Shown: positions 8,728 through 18,078 of the stretch, in pieces
How the letters are laid out: each line of letters opens with the position of its first letter
Numbering within the stretch: position 1 is the first letter of the stretch
Translations under genes and position numbers: made by a program
Source of the DNA: Cohnella sp. OV330
Lineage (GTDB): Bacteria; Bacillota; Bacilli; Paenibacillales; Paenibacillaceae
Assembly (NCBI RefSeq): GCF_900112065.1
Contig: NZ_FOKE01000001.1
Coordinates: forward strand, 388,828-452,827
Direction: 5' to 3'
DNA length: 64,000 nt
Notes under the pieces: model-generated
Told to the model about the DNA's origin: nothing
What the model saw: only the letters and a program-made list of their open reading frames with translations
Database searches by the model: none

Positions 8728-10625
8728 TCACACTCCATTCCGTAAAAGCTGCGCGTGAAAGCCTTGTCAACGTCGCTTATAGCGTATTCCTCATCGTCAA
8801 GATCGCAGAGATTCACGTAGAGCATATTTTTGTCGAGCAGTTCCAAGATGAAGCGTTTCTTGTCCTCAATGGACAACATCTCGAAATCGACAGCGGCTCC
8901 AGCAATCTCAGCGGGATTCACCTTGCTGCTGATGAAGCCTGTGGAAAGGACTCGCTCAAGCAAGGCAGCTAGGTCGATGTCGGTCTTTGCGACTAAGACC
9001 TCATCTATATAATTCTGGTTGCATTTGGCGAGTTCGCAGTAGACGATACTCACTTCGGGAGCAATTGACTTCATAATCGCCACATTTCTTGGTAAAGTGT
9101 CCGTTTCGATATAATCCATTTGTTCAACTAAGATAAATCGTCTATGCCCGCCATCTTTGTTTATCTCCATCACTGCATGACCAGTTGTTCCACTACCTCC
9201 GAAAAAGTCTAGGATAATTGCATCCTTGTCATTTTCGACAACAGCGTTTACGCAATCAATAACATTGTAAATGGATTTCGGATAGGTAAATTTCGTATTG
9301 GGTAAAATACTTTTTAATAGCTGTGTCCCATTTAAGCTTGCATCATATTTCCTGTCTGTCCAAACTGTCTTGTATGTCCCATAATCTTTTCCAATTTCAA
9401 TACCAAGCCCATCTTTAGTTTCTTTAATGCGTAAAACATTTTTTATACTTTCAACGGTTTGCCTTGCATACCGCCATTTTCGCTCAATGCCATTATTGTC
9501 TATTGGATAAATATAAATTTGATTTCCATGTTTTTCATTCTGTTTCGGGTGCTCATCGTCTGCACAAACATCTCCAAAGCCTACAACTTCACCATTTTCA
9601 ACTATTATCGGATAAAAGCAATTCCTTGCATCCGTCCGTAACGATTCTCCGCCTCTATCACGTAGTTGGCGCCAATCAATTTCCTCTTGTTCTATCTTTC
9701 TATTTCCTATGGATTTTTTGCCTTTAGGCGTGACAAAAATAGCATATTCATGTGTATATGAAAAATTCGTTCCAATAGCCCCACGAGCATTGTGAACAAC
9801 AGTAATGCAGTCAACATCACTAGCAGGAAATGTTTCCTCAATCAAAATTTGCAGGCGGGGTTGCTCGTTTTTATCAATAGCGACAATAAGAACACCGTCT
9901 TTTTTGAGCAACCGTTTGGCAATTTCTAAACGGTTTTTCATAAATACCAACCATGTAGAACGGTTAAACGAGTTGTTGTATGCAAATGTATTTGCTTGAC
10001 TAGTCGGATTGTACGGCGGGTCGATGTAGATACACTTAATCTTGCCTTCATACTGCTTTAACAGCGAGGCGATGGCAATGAGGTTATTCCCTTTGATAAT
10101 GAGGTTGTCTTTGTCGTTGAACACCACGCCTTCCTCAATGCCGCTTACAGTATATCGCCGCGCCCCGACCAGCACCTTCGGGTAGAGCAGTCTGTCCACC
10201 TCGTCTGGCGCAAGGGTGGCGTTATAAAAAACTTCGTCGCGTTTCTGATCGTCTTTCGTCTGTCCACCCTCAAGGACACAGTCCTTATATGGAAACGAAA
10301 GTACCACGTCGTTTGACGCTGAAATAAGGTCACCGTGAGAGTCGGTCAAACCGATGCGATTCTTAAAGCGTGTGTAGCTATCAGGCAGAAATTGGCGGTT
10401 GTTGACCACCCAACCGAAACCAACCTTATCGAAAACTAAAATACCGTTTACCTCTGCAAAGAAACGTTTTCTAGTCTCGGCATTGGATAGGAGAAGTTCA
10501 ATCAATCCTACGTCCATATTAAGGGCGGACTCGTAAACCTTGTTGCGCAGCAACGTACCGTCTTCCGTAAAATAACGTTCATCAGCCTTTAGGACTTCCA
10601 GCAGTATATCAACAAAGCTTGCCAT
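8724..10625 (-). CDS. Type III Mod adenine-N6 DNA methyltransferase
   Basis: 633 residues. The catalytic motif DPPY is at 202-205 and the AdoMet-binding motif FFGGSGTTGHA near 474-484, the beta-class order used by type III Mod proteins. The region between them should contain the target recognition domain. It methylates one strand of an asymmetric site and guides Res. ATG 10625 lies 17 bp inside the upstream cytosine methylase gene with AGGAG upstream, so the two are coupled. Recognition site unknown. Confidence 0.93.
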   Translation of the reverse strand: MASFVDILLEVLKADERYFTEDGTLLRNKVYESALNMDVGLIELLLSNAETRKRFFAEVNGILVFDKVGFGWVVNNRQFLPDSYTRFKNRIGLTDSHGDLISASNDVVLSFPYKDCVLEGGQTKDDQKRDEVFYNATLAPDEVDRLLYPKVLVGARRYTVSGIEEGVVFNDKDNLIIKGNNLIAIASLLKQYEGKIKCIYIDPPYNPTSQANTFAYNNSFNRSTWLVFMKNRLEIAKRLLKKDGVLIVAIDKNEQPRLQILIEETFPASDVDCITVVHNARGAIGTNFSYTHEYAIFVTPKGKKSIGNRKIEQEEIDWRQLRDRGGESLRTDARNCFYPIIVENGEVVGFGDVCADDEHPKQNEKHGNQIYIYPIDNNGIERKWRYARQTVESIKNVLRIKETKDGLGIEIGKDYGTYKTVWTDRKYDASLNGTQLLKSILPNTKFTYPKSIYNVIDCVNAVVENDKDAIILDFFGGSGTTGHAVMEINKDGGHRRFILVEQMDYIETDTLPRNVAIMKSIAPEVSIVYCELAKCNQNYIDEVLVAKTDIDLAALLERVLSTGFISSKVNPAEIAGAAVDFEMLSIEDKKRFILELLDKNMLYVNLCDLDDEEYAISDVDKAFTRSFYGMECE

Positions 10626-11772
10626 TTTTCTCTTTGCTCCTTTTTGCCTTAATAGTTTTCATTGCCTGTTTCAGTACATCTCCACTAGCTCTTACGAGGT
10701 CTATCGGTACGGCGTTACCGATTTGTAAACCCGCTGCCGTTAGCGAATCGCAGAATATAAAGTCATCCGGAAACGTCTGCAAACGAGCTGCTTCACGGAT
10801 GGAAATAGCTCTATCCTGTTCGTAGTGTCCATACCTGCCTTTCGAGTAGCAAAGGCATCCTCCCGTCATGGTTGGAGAGGGTTTATCGGCATCCATTACA
10901 CCATAAACATCCTTATGCCCCACAAGTATGTTGCCGTCCGCATCCTTCTTTTTATGACAATCCAATACCAATTCGTCCGGCAAGCATGAGCGTGAACCGC
11001 CATTTTTACGTATTAACTGCATACGTTTAATGTTTTTCGGATCAAGATTCGCACACTTATGATTGTGTATTCTCCCGTCGTCGAGGTACCTTTCTCCAGC
11101 TTTAATTGCTGGCAAATCACCGATCGCCTCCCGTACAGTTTTCCATGGACGAAGTCCATCCTTGGCCTTGACATCGTGAGTAGGTTTAGGAAGGGTAAAA
11201 GTGAATCCACTCTCCTGCAATTCGATATGAATATCATTTCGCACGGCGTGAAGAACATACCGCTTACGTATCTGAGGAACACCGTAGTCAGCAGCATTTA
11301 AAGTCTCATCCTTTATAATATACCGTCCCTTTAGTCTCTCGAGAAATTCGTCAAGAATCACCTTGTTGCTCTCGGTCTTTATGCCCGGCACATTCTCCAT
11401 TAAAATAAACGGAGGAAGCACCTCCTCTATGACCCTCAGAAACTCAAACAATAACTTCTTACGTTCCGCAATTGATTTGTTTTTGTTTTCGCGGTTTTTT
11501 CTTGAGAAGTTCTGGCAGGGCGGGCAACCCGCAAACAGGTAAATGTCTTCTTTTTTTAATCCTGCGGCTTTCAATATACTTTCACCGCTCAACTTGCAAA
11601 TGTCATCATGCAACACATTGACCTTGCTGAGTGGCGGATAGCTTTGATAAGTTTCAACTGCACTGCGATCAATTTCAACAGCAGCTTTGACTTTGAATCC
11701 TGCTAACGTCAGCCCGCAGGACACGCCACCGCAGCCGGAAAATATGTCTATTGCTTCGAACTTATATCTCAT
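10609..11772 (-). CDS. C5-cytosine DNA methyltransferase
   Basis: 387 residues with the ordered m5C motifs: I DIFSGCGG (9-16), IV CPPCQ with catalytic Cys86, VI ENV (126-128), VIII QIRKR (167-171), and IX/X REAARLQTFPDDF with IGNAVP at the C-terminus. It should transfer a methyl group from AdoMet to cytosine C5. It is sandwiched between the helicase-nuclease gene (5-bp gap) and the type III mod gene (17-bp overlap). It is therefore probably a second protective methylase of the same system rather than a solitary enzyme. Confidence 0.92.
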   Translation of the reverse strand: MRYKFEAIDIFSGCGGVSCGLTLAGFKVKAAVEIDRSAVETYQSYPPLSKVNVLHDDICKLSGESILKAAGLKKEDIYLFAGCPPCQNFSRKNRENKNKSIAERKKLLFEFLRVIEEVLPPFILMENVPGIKTESNKVILDEFLERLKGRYIIKDETLNAADYGVPQIRKRYVLHAVRNDIHIELQESGFTFTLPKPTHDVKAKDGLRPWKTVREAIGDLPAIKAGERYLDDGRIHNHKCANLDPKNIKRMQLIRKNGGSRSCLPDELVLDCHKKKDADGNILVGHKDVYGVMDADKPSPTMTGGCLCYSKGRYGHYEQDRAISIREAARLQTFPDDFIFCDSLTAAGLQIGNAVPIDLVRASGDVLKQAMKTIKAKRSKEKNGKLC

Positions 11773-11777
11773 ACATC

Positions 11778-14672
11778 TTACTCCTCGGTTTCCATATCTA
11801 ATGCGGCGATAGTCTTCAGTCCGCTCGGCGTGTTAATTTGCGGAGGGGTGTCCGTATTTTTGAAAGCCTGAAATTTTTGAGCACACATTACTTTGAAGTC
11901 GCAATTGCCGCAATTTTGCGGGCAAGCGCGCATGGGGAAATCGCTGTCAAGTATCCCTTTCACAGCCCATTCAATAACACCAATGGCACTATTCACAGAC
12001 TGTTCGTCCACGGGTATAGCCGTTCTCCGATTGTCTTTCAACGTATGTATGTAGCCTGTTTCTACATTTTCACCAATTATCTCTTTTGCTGCATGAGAAT
12101 ACAACTGCACCTGAATAGACATATCCCGCCAGTCGTAATCAGCAACGTCCTCTGGTGTTTCCATAGACTTAAAGTCGATAACATCGGCAGTAATAATACC
12201 GCGATTGGGGTCTTCAAGCAAAAGCAAGTCGATTGCACCAGTTATCAATGCTTCCTTAGCAGAGATTTCAAACCGCACTTCGTCTTGTCGCAATCGACTA
12301 AAGTCTGCAGCATACTTTTTTGAATACTCCGTCATAATTCTTTGTGTAAGGGCTTTTGCACGTTCATATGAACCCGGACGGTTCACTGGATCATTACTTG
12401 GGAAAACATGTTTCAAGAGAAACGTGGACTCTACAATTTCAGCGACTTCTTCTGCCGTGGGAGCCGAATCCTTGAATCTCTGATGTAGACGTTCCAAGAT
12501 AGTGTGGCTGGTTTTCCCGAATCCGAAGAGTTCAGGAACAGTTGCATTATAACCAAAAATAGTTGCGAGTTTGTACGAGTATGGGCAGGTCAAGTAGCTC
12601 TTCACAGAAGAATAATCCGTCGGAAATTCGTTCTCATCAAAACGCGCTTGCGGCTCGATTTTCTCTGCTAAGTCATCAAGAGTCTTGTCCTCACGCAATT
12701 TTGGATGGATATAATCCGCGATAAACGCTGAACGCTTACAAGGGCGTTTCAAATCAGGGTGGTGCGAACTTCCTGAAAGGTATAATGCCCGCTCGGCACG
12801 GGTAATAGCTGTATAAAAGAGGCGTGCTTCGTCCTCTAGTCGCGTTCCATATGCCCCACGTTCGATTGCCGCAAGCATCAAGGGTTCAGGGAGCTTGCCT
12901 CTATATGTAGCGTTTTTATGTGGAAATCGGCTAGCTATCAAGTCAACGACAAATACAACTGGATATTCTAGCCCTTTAACTTTGTGTATTGTGGATATGT
13001 CCACAGAGTTTTCTTTTACTATGTAGTCAATAGGCTCTAACTCGTAGCTGTATTTGGCAATATTGTCAATAAAATTGAGCATCTCAGCGTACCTGTATGA
13101 AGAGTCAATGCTGGTATAGGTCTTTTCGACGTCGAGAATGATTTTGCTGAATAAACCAAGGTCTCGCAGAGCGGTTTCATCTTCAAAATTCCGCACGTTA
13201 AAAACATCGATTAAGTCGTGCAGAAACTCCTGTGGATAGACCTTGCGACGGGCGGCAGAAGTTGATGCATGAATATTTTGATGCCACTTATTCAACACTG
13301 TGATAAATTTGTTCTCGTTAGCATGGGGAAACACCGGCAAGACAGTCGTAGCAAAAAAGTCCAGAGCTCCTTCACGTGGCAGACCCACTTCGCGTAACAG
13401 TTCCATAGCTTGCTGAACACAAACAGCATAAGGACGGTCGAAAATGCCGCCTTCTCCTGTTGTCTTATATGGAATCCCATGCCGTGTTAGCGCATCTGCA
13501 AATTGCTTGTCTCTGTTATCGCCATTGCTATTTTGGATGCTCCTTATCAAAATAGCAAAATCGCTGTAGGAGAGTCCCCGACACTTTTCTGTGCCGTCAG
13601 AGTTCATCCCTTCCACATACGTTGTGCCGATAAGGCTCTTGATGCGCTGGGCAACCCATTCGGCCTCATCTTCTCGGTCTTCAAACCAAAGCTTGCGTAA
13701 GTCCTGAATATTGCCATCGGAATATGACTTAATTTCTTTACTTAACCGCACGAGGCTTATCGTGCGTTGAACAAAATTGTTAGCACCGTCGACAATGGCT
13801 GCTGTACTTCTGAAATTGACCAACAACCTATGAACAGATACCTCAGAATAGCGTTTTCCGAAAGTCAAAATATTTTGGACATTCGCACCACGCCAGCCAT
13901 AGATAGACTGGTCATCGTCGCCGACTACAAGTAACATATCTAGATGGCTCGCAAACGTCTTGATGAATTCTTCTTGTATAGGGTTGATGTCCTGGTACTC
14001 ATCGACGAGAAGATGTTTGAATTTAGCAATATTTGAATTCGCCTTGGTTGTTATCTTCCTCAATTCACGTACACCCAATTTAATTGCAAAAGAAAAATCC
14101 ATGTAGCCGTCGTGGTCAAGTATCTCACCTAGCTTTGTCAGACGATTGAACAATGTCGCGTCGTATTGTTCAATATCAGCCAATTCAATATTCTCGTTGT
14201 TCATTGTTTGCCAAGCGTCAGCTAGCGGAATAATGTTCTCTTTGAAATAACGTCCTTCTCCGTGTCTCATCCCGATTCTATGGAACCGCGACATCAAGAA
14301 GAGTATCAATCCATTTCTATCGAGGATATCGTATTGGCGATATTTTGCATTGATATCGCCGAGCAACTTCTGGCAGAAGGAGTCCAACGTTCCAATGAAC
14401 ATTAAGCCGATATAATTCTCGGACAATCCAAATTTACGCAATGCCTGGGCAACTCTGCGCTTTATAGATTCGGCAGCTTTTTCGGTGAATGTGAAGGCAA
14501 CAATACTTTCGGGGGCTTCGCCTTTAGAAATCAAATATGCAATTTTATAAGCGAGCGTACGTGACTTTCCCGAACCAGCGCAAGCTAGACAGAGGATATG
14601 CCGTGACTCATCCACAACAGCCTCATATTGTTCTTCCGTTAAATTCGTTCGCAAAATATCTTCAGTGGTCAT
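11778..14672 (-). CDS. UvrD/Rep-type helicase fused to PD-(D/E)xK Fe-S nuclease
   Basis: About 964 residues. The N-terminal superfamily 1 helicase has Walker A CAGSGKS near 36, DEYQD near 225, GDDDQSIYGWRGA near 251, a motif V-like HKVKGLEYPVV, and YTAITRAERALYL. The C-terminal third is a RecB/Cas4-like nuclease: GAIDLLL...VIDFK, then QVQLYSHA. One cysteine upstream (YLTCPYSYK) and three near the end (CPQNCGNCDFKVMC) form a likely 4Fe-4S site as in AddB and Cas4. It heads the restriction operon. ATG 14672 has GAAGG upstream; GTG 14690 is an alternative. A DNA-end-processing or defence role is inferred. Confidence 0.88.
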   Translation of the reverse strand: MTTEDILRTNLTEEQYEAVVDESRHILCLACAGSGKSRTLAYKIAYLISKGEAPESIVAFTFTEKAAESIKRRVAQALRKFGLSENYIGLMFIGTLDSFCQKLLGDINAKYRQYDILDRNGLILFLMSRFHRIGMRHGEGRYFKENIIPLADAWQTMNNENIELADIEQYDATLFNRLTKLGEILDHDGYMDFSFAIKLGVRELRKITTKANSNIAKFKHLLVDEYQDINPIQEEFIKTFASHLDMLLVVGDDDQSIYGWRGANVQNILTFGKRYSEVSVHRLLVNFRSTAAIVDGANNFVQRTISLVRLSKEIKSYSDGNIQDLRKLWFEDREDEAEWVAQRIKSLIGTTYVEGMNSDGTEKCRGLSYSDFAILIRSIQNSNGDNRDKQFADALTRHGIPYKTTGEGGIFDRPYAVCVQQAMELLREVGLPREGALDFFATTVLPVFPHANENKFITVLNKWHQNIHASTSAARRKVYPQEFLHDLIDVFNVRNFEDETALRDLGLFSKIILDVEKTYTSIDSSYRYAEMLNFIDNIAKYSYELEPIDYIVKENSVDISTIHKVKGLEYPVVFVVDLIASRFPHKNATYRGKLPEPLMLAAIERGAYGTRLEDEARLFYTAITRAERALYLSGSSHHPDLKRPCKRSAFIADYIHPKLREDKTLDDLAEKIEPQARFDENEFPTDYSSVKSYLTCPYSYKLATIFGYNATVPELFGFGKTSHTILERLHQRFKDSAPTAEEVAEIVESTFLLKHVFPSNDPVNRPGSYERAKALTQRIMTEYSKKYAADFSRLRQDEVRFEISAKEALITGAIDLLLLEDPNRGIITADVIDFKSMETPEDVADYDWRDMSIQVQLYSHAAKEIIGENVETGYIHTLKDNRRTAIPVDEQSVNSAIGVIEWAVKGILDSDFPMRACPQNCGNCDFKVMCAQKFQAFKNTDTPPQINTPSGLKTIAALDMETEE

Positions 14673-14733
14673 GATAACCTTCAACTCCACCCTTATAGTG
14701 ATTTGTCATTGCTTCCTAAGAAATTAGATGCGG

Positions 14734-14747
14734 ATAAACTAGTTTAT
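14734..14747. promoter_or_regulatory. Perfect 14-bp palindrome upstream of restriction operon
   Basis: ATAAACT / AGTTTAT is a gapless perfect palindrome about 62 bp upstream of the helicase-nuclease start, in the only sizeable intergenic space before the operon. It is a plausible operator, perhaps for the XRE protein, but no copy was seen upstream of the XRE gene itself. Confidence 0.35.
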
Positions 14748-14906
14748 TCTTCTGTTAGTTGATCAGCAGCATCTCCATGATATTGCTGGACCAGTTCACA
14801 GTGGAATTCATGCTTAGTTGTTTATCTTCATTAGTCAAAATAATGAACCCCTATAATAAACAAAGTAATGAAGTAAGGAGAGAAGATACCCGGGAACGCA
14901 TAACAT

Positions 14907-16781
14907 TTAGTTTTTTTGCATGAATATAATTCGCCGCCACTGTTGCTCCAAATACTTCTGAAGCTCTGAATTACAGCAATACAAATAACATCCCTTCATG
15001 CCGCGGGAAATCAAGACTTTGTATATATTCTTAATCAGTTTGGTTAGCTGCTGACTATCGTTTTTGAGCCCCCTTTTCCCCATCTTGTCTTTATAATTAT
15101 CATAGTCCGCACAGATTTGCTTTGTGTCCAAATCATATCTAAGATCATTCCCAATGATTACACCAACATAATCAAATTCCAATCCTTGCGAGGTGTGCAC
15201 GCACCCAATTTGTTCGACGCCTCGCTCATCAATTGCCCAGGTAGACAGCGCTCGCCCGTTCCATGGCATTTTGAACTGATGTTCTGGAATGTCGACGTCC
15301 TCGATCTCCCCGTTCGGATTGCCATCCTTCGCGTCTGTCCAGTTCCAGGCATAGCCGGCAAGCATCCGAGCTTTATAGCCCTCATCGACCTTCCGCTTAA
15401 TGTGGTCATACACGGAATGCGGACTGTCCATGAGCACAAACTGAAAGGCATCTTGATCCCATCCATTGAAGTTTCCGGTCTCTCGGATCTGGAAGATATG
15501 ATCGATCCAATTCAGGAAGCCCTCCGCTCCCGAGCAGCGGAATTGCGCCGACAGGGCATATTCAAAGACTTCGGAACCGTTTAATTCGGCGATCCTTTTA
15601 ATCTCCTCGACGGTGCCGATGTCGTCGGGGCGAATGCGCTGAAAGTCGTCGATGAAGAACACATTGACCTTGGATGATTTAATGATGTCTTCAATCTGAT
15701 TTACGCCTTGATACATATAGGCGCCCTTCCCCTTCAGCCGATGCGCTTCGTCCACGATCAAGACGTCAAAGAAGTTTGCTGGGGAATGGTAAAACTGACC
15801 GGAGCCGGAAAATAAGTTTCGAACTCTCACTTTATGCTTCGCTTGCCGATCGACCAAGGTTTCTACCATCGCAGACCGGAAGGAAGCATTGGGCGCTACA
15901 AATTTTACGTTTAATTTCTTCTTCAACAATCCACCTAGTGCATTCATTGAAATAACCGACTTGCCGGTACCAGGGCCACCTTTTACGATGACCGTCTTTT
16001 TCTTCGTAACATCCTTGGCCGCGCTGATGATGGATTCATAAGCAATCTTCTGCTCATCCAGCAGCGTGAACTCGGCACTGCCCTTGAACAGTCCGTCGAT
16101 ATGCTCAATAAGCTTCTTGGAAGGACGGATTTTCCCATTCTCGATTAAGTAGAGCAGATTAATGCCATTGCCTTTACCGGTATGCTTATGGATAAAGTCC
16201 TGGAGCTTCAGCGTATCTTCGGATCGGAATAACGGCGCTTTCTTAATGATCGGTTGGTACTGCTCGCTCTGAAGCGGATCCGGCTGAGGTGTCCTGTAAT
16301 TGTGCAGATAGGCACAGGAATAGCTGCGGAGCTTATGCGAGTGAACGGCTTCGTTCATATCCTCCAAATGCTGCCGATAGGACCATGCCTGATAAGAGGG
16401 ATGCGTCATTTCCCTCTCACGGCCTCCGACGCAAGCCAATACCACATCCTCGCGATCTGTAGCCTTGGCTGAGTCCCACTGCTTCAGTTCCACGATAATA
16501 AAGTTTTTGTTGCCAGCCTCGTCATGACCCGTCACGATAAAGTCTACGCGCTTGCTTGTCGCCGGAATGTTATATTCAATCAGGATGCCGCAGTCATCGG
16601 CAATATTAGAGTTACGAATCACGCGCTCCATAAATTGCATCGAGTTGTTCCAGGCCCGAATCTCCCCTTGGCTTGGCTGCATCCCCATTTTGCGCACGAA
16701 GGCCTCTTCAATCGTAACTGTGAGCAGATTGCTATCTACTTTTTCCCGAAATTCACGTGCGCTGCTGCTAAATATAATCAA
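14907..16781 (-). CDS. DUF2075 (Schlafen-group-like) DNA/RNA helicase with N-terminal nuclease-like domain
   Basis: About 624 residues. The N-terminal 110 residues hold a PD-(D/E)xK-like pattern (VDFIVTG with D near 80, then IIVELKQW with E/K near 98-100), followed by GGREREMTHPSYQAWSY, typical of this family. A P-loop (KGGPGTGKS near 267) and Walker B (VLIVDEAHRLKG) begin the helicase domain, and SQGLEFDYVGVIIG marks its C-terminal half. TTG 16781 is chosen because AGAGGTG lies at correct spacing and the family normally starts near (M)IIFSS; GTG 16790 is possible. It is nine bases downstream of the MazG-like gene. Exact activity unknown. Confidence 0.85.
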   Translation of the reverse strand: MIIFSSSAREFREKVDSNLLTVTIEEAFVRKMGMQPSQGEIRAWNNSMQFMERVIRNSNIADDCGILIEYNIPATSKRVDFIVTGHDEAGNKNFIIVELKQWDSAKATDREDVVLACVGGREREMTHPSYQAWSYRQHLEDMNEAVHSHKLRSYSCAYLHNYRTPQPDPLQSEQYQPIIKKAPLFRSEDTLKLQDFIHKHTGKGNGINLLYLIENGKIRPSKKLIEHIDGLFKGSAEFTLLDEQKIAYESIISAAKDVTKKKTVIVKGGPGTGKSVISMNALGGLLKKKLNVKFVAPNASFRSAMVETLVDRQAKHKVRVRNLFSGSGQFYHSPANFFDVLIVDEAHRLKGKGAYMYQGVNQIEDIIKSSKVNVFFIDDFQRIRPDDIGTVEEIKRIAELNGSEVFEYALSAQFRCSGAEGFLNWIDHIFQIRETGNFNGWDQDAFQFVLMDSPHSVYDHIKRKVDEGYKARMLAGYAWNWTDAKDGNPNGEIEDVDIPEHQFKMPWNGRALSTWAIDERGVEQIGCVHTSQGLEFDYVGVIIGNDLRYDLDTKQICADYDNYKDKMGKRGLKNDSQQLTKLIKNIYKVLISRGMKGCYLYCCNSELQKYLEQQWRRIIFMQKN

Positions 16782-16792
16782 GGTCCGCACCT

Positions 16793-17125
16793 CTATAAGT
16801 CAGTATATTTATCCTTCCGGCCATATGCCTTCTCGATCGGATACTTCTGCTCATTCTTGGCCAGCTTGTCCCGAATGACATCCTCCAGCCTGACGTCTAA
16901 CGCGTCCGCCAGATAAATGGCATAGATCAGAACATCTGCGAGTTCATCTGCGATATGCTCTTTCTTCAAGTCCAGTGCTTCCTCGGACGTTTTCCACTGG
17001 AAGTTCTCTAGCAGTTCGGAGGCCTCTATGCTTAGAGAGATTGCCAGATCCTTAGGATTGTGGAACTGCTCCCACTTGCGATTTTTGCGAAATTCTAGGA
17101 CCTCTCTAACGATCTCCTCATTCAT
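16793..17125 (-). CDS. MazG-like nucleotide pyrophosphohydrolase
   Basis: 110 residues, the size of single-domain all-helical MazG/dUTPase-like NTP pyrophosphohydrolases. The metal-binding pattern is visible as SIEASELLENFQW (ExxE) and later DELADVLIYAIYLAD (ExxD). Such enzymes hydrolyse (d)NTPs to (d)NMP plus pyrophosphate. The ATG 17125 follows AAGGAGGA. It is the first gene of a two-gene unit with the DUF2075 helicase. The pairing suggests nucleotide control alongside nucleic-acid processing, perhaps in stress or phage response; that part is inference. Confidence 0.88.
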   Translation of the reverse strand: MNEEIVREVLEFRKNRKWEQFHNPKDLAISLSIEASELLENFQWKTSEEALDLKKEHIADELADVLIYAIYLADALDVRLEDVIRDKLAKNEQKYPIEKAYGRKDKYTDL

Positions 17126-17212
17126 GGGTCGTCCTCCTTACCTATACTTCAGATTATATAGTAGAATTTGGGTGATGTGGCCTATTTTCGTCGAATAGAC
17201 ACTAATGAATGC

Positions 17213-17248
17213 AAAAAAACCTCTCAATCGGCGATGCCGCTAGAGAGG
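17213..17248 (-). terminator. Terminator after anti-sigma gene
   Basis: On the minus strand, CCTCTC / GAGAGG arms (17243-17248 and 17220-17225) flank a GC-containing loop and are followed by seven T (17213-17219). It separates the sigma/anti-sigma unit from the MazG gene. Confidence 0.75.
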
Positions 17249-17304
17249 ATTCTCTATTTAATTTGCCCGCAACCTACTTTTCTAGCATTGATTTAAATTT
17301 AAAG

Positions 17305-18078
17305 CTACTCCCCATCAAGCTCAATTTGCTCCAATATCTCCATACAATCATCTACTGTCCCCTCATTGGTCATGACTGTGAAGAGATGCTTGTCCGTTAT
17401 TAAGTGAGCAACTCTTCTTACTTCGCCGTCTACGTATATGACTGCATGTCCTTGGATCTCGGTTTGTTCCTTCTTTTCAGTACCGTAGGCATCGCTTGTT
17501 AAAAACCATTGAAGCGTCTCCTCTTCAGGAACCGGCTCAGCTGCCTGTACAAATAAAAACTCCACACCGTCTGATGTTCGATATGTGGTTCTGAGCGTAA
17601 ATCCTCTCTCCGTATTCTCAGCCGATACAGCCGATCCTTCTAAATAAGAAGTTGAACCTTCTGAATCGTGTGATAGCTGAACAGACTTGGGTATGAAATT
17701 CTCGTCAGCAGGCACCTCGGATATATCAATCCGACCGATCGGCAGCGCACTGGAGATGTCCGTTGGTTCCGGCACGTTAGGCTTTTGATCCGGCAAGTCC
17801 TCCAAGCCTCCAGCTTGTGCTTGTCCGCCTTGTTTAACAGTCATGTCCGGTTGATGCGCGAACCCTCCTGATCGATGAATGACGAACAGAGCCGTCAATG
17901 CAACAAGCAATGAAGCCAAACTTACATATGCCAACCTGGAACGGATCGGCTTAGAAGCTGTAGCCTCAGCCTTTTGTGAACGCAATACGATTTTCTGTAG
18001 CAACCGATCATTAAACTTTTTTTGTTTAAAAATATCAACCTGTAAATCCCTATACCAGCTAGGATCTGAATGGCTCAT
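17305..18078 (-). CDS. Anti-sigma factor-like membrane protein
   Basis: 257 residues with a cytoplasmic N-terminus of about 47 residues, one membrane segment near 49-67 (YVSLASLLVALTALFVIH) and an extracytoplasmic domain. The C-terminal part (GVEFLFVQAAEP, then VDDCMEILEQIELD) looks like a DUF4367-type sensor domain. Its ATG lies inside the 3' end of the ECF sigma gene with GGAGG upstream, the classic layout of a sigma/anti-sigma pair. It should hold the sigma factor inactive until a signal at the envelope; the signal is unknown. Confidence 0.8.
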   Translation of the reverse strand: MSHSDPSWYRDLQVDIFKQKKFNDRLLQKIVLRSQKAEATASKPIRSRLAYVSLASLLVALTALFVIHRSGGFAHQPDMTVKQGGQAQAGGLEDLPDQKPNVPEPTDISSALPIGRIDISEVPADENFIPKSVQLSHDSEGSTSYLEGSAVSAENTERGFTLRTTYRTSDGVEFLFVQAAEPVPEEETLQWFLTSDAYGTEKKEQTEIQGHAVIYVDGEVRRVAHLITDKHLFTVMTNEGTVDDCMEILEQIELDGE

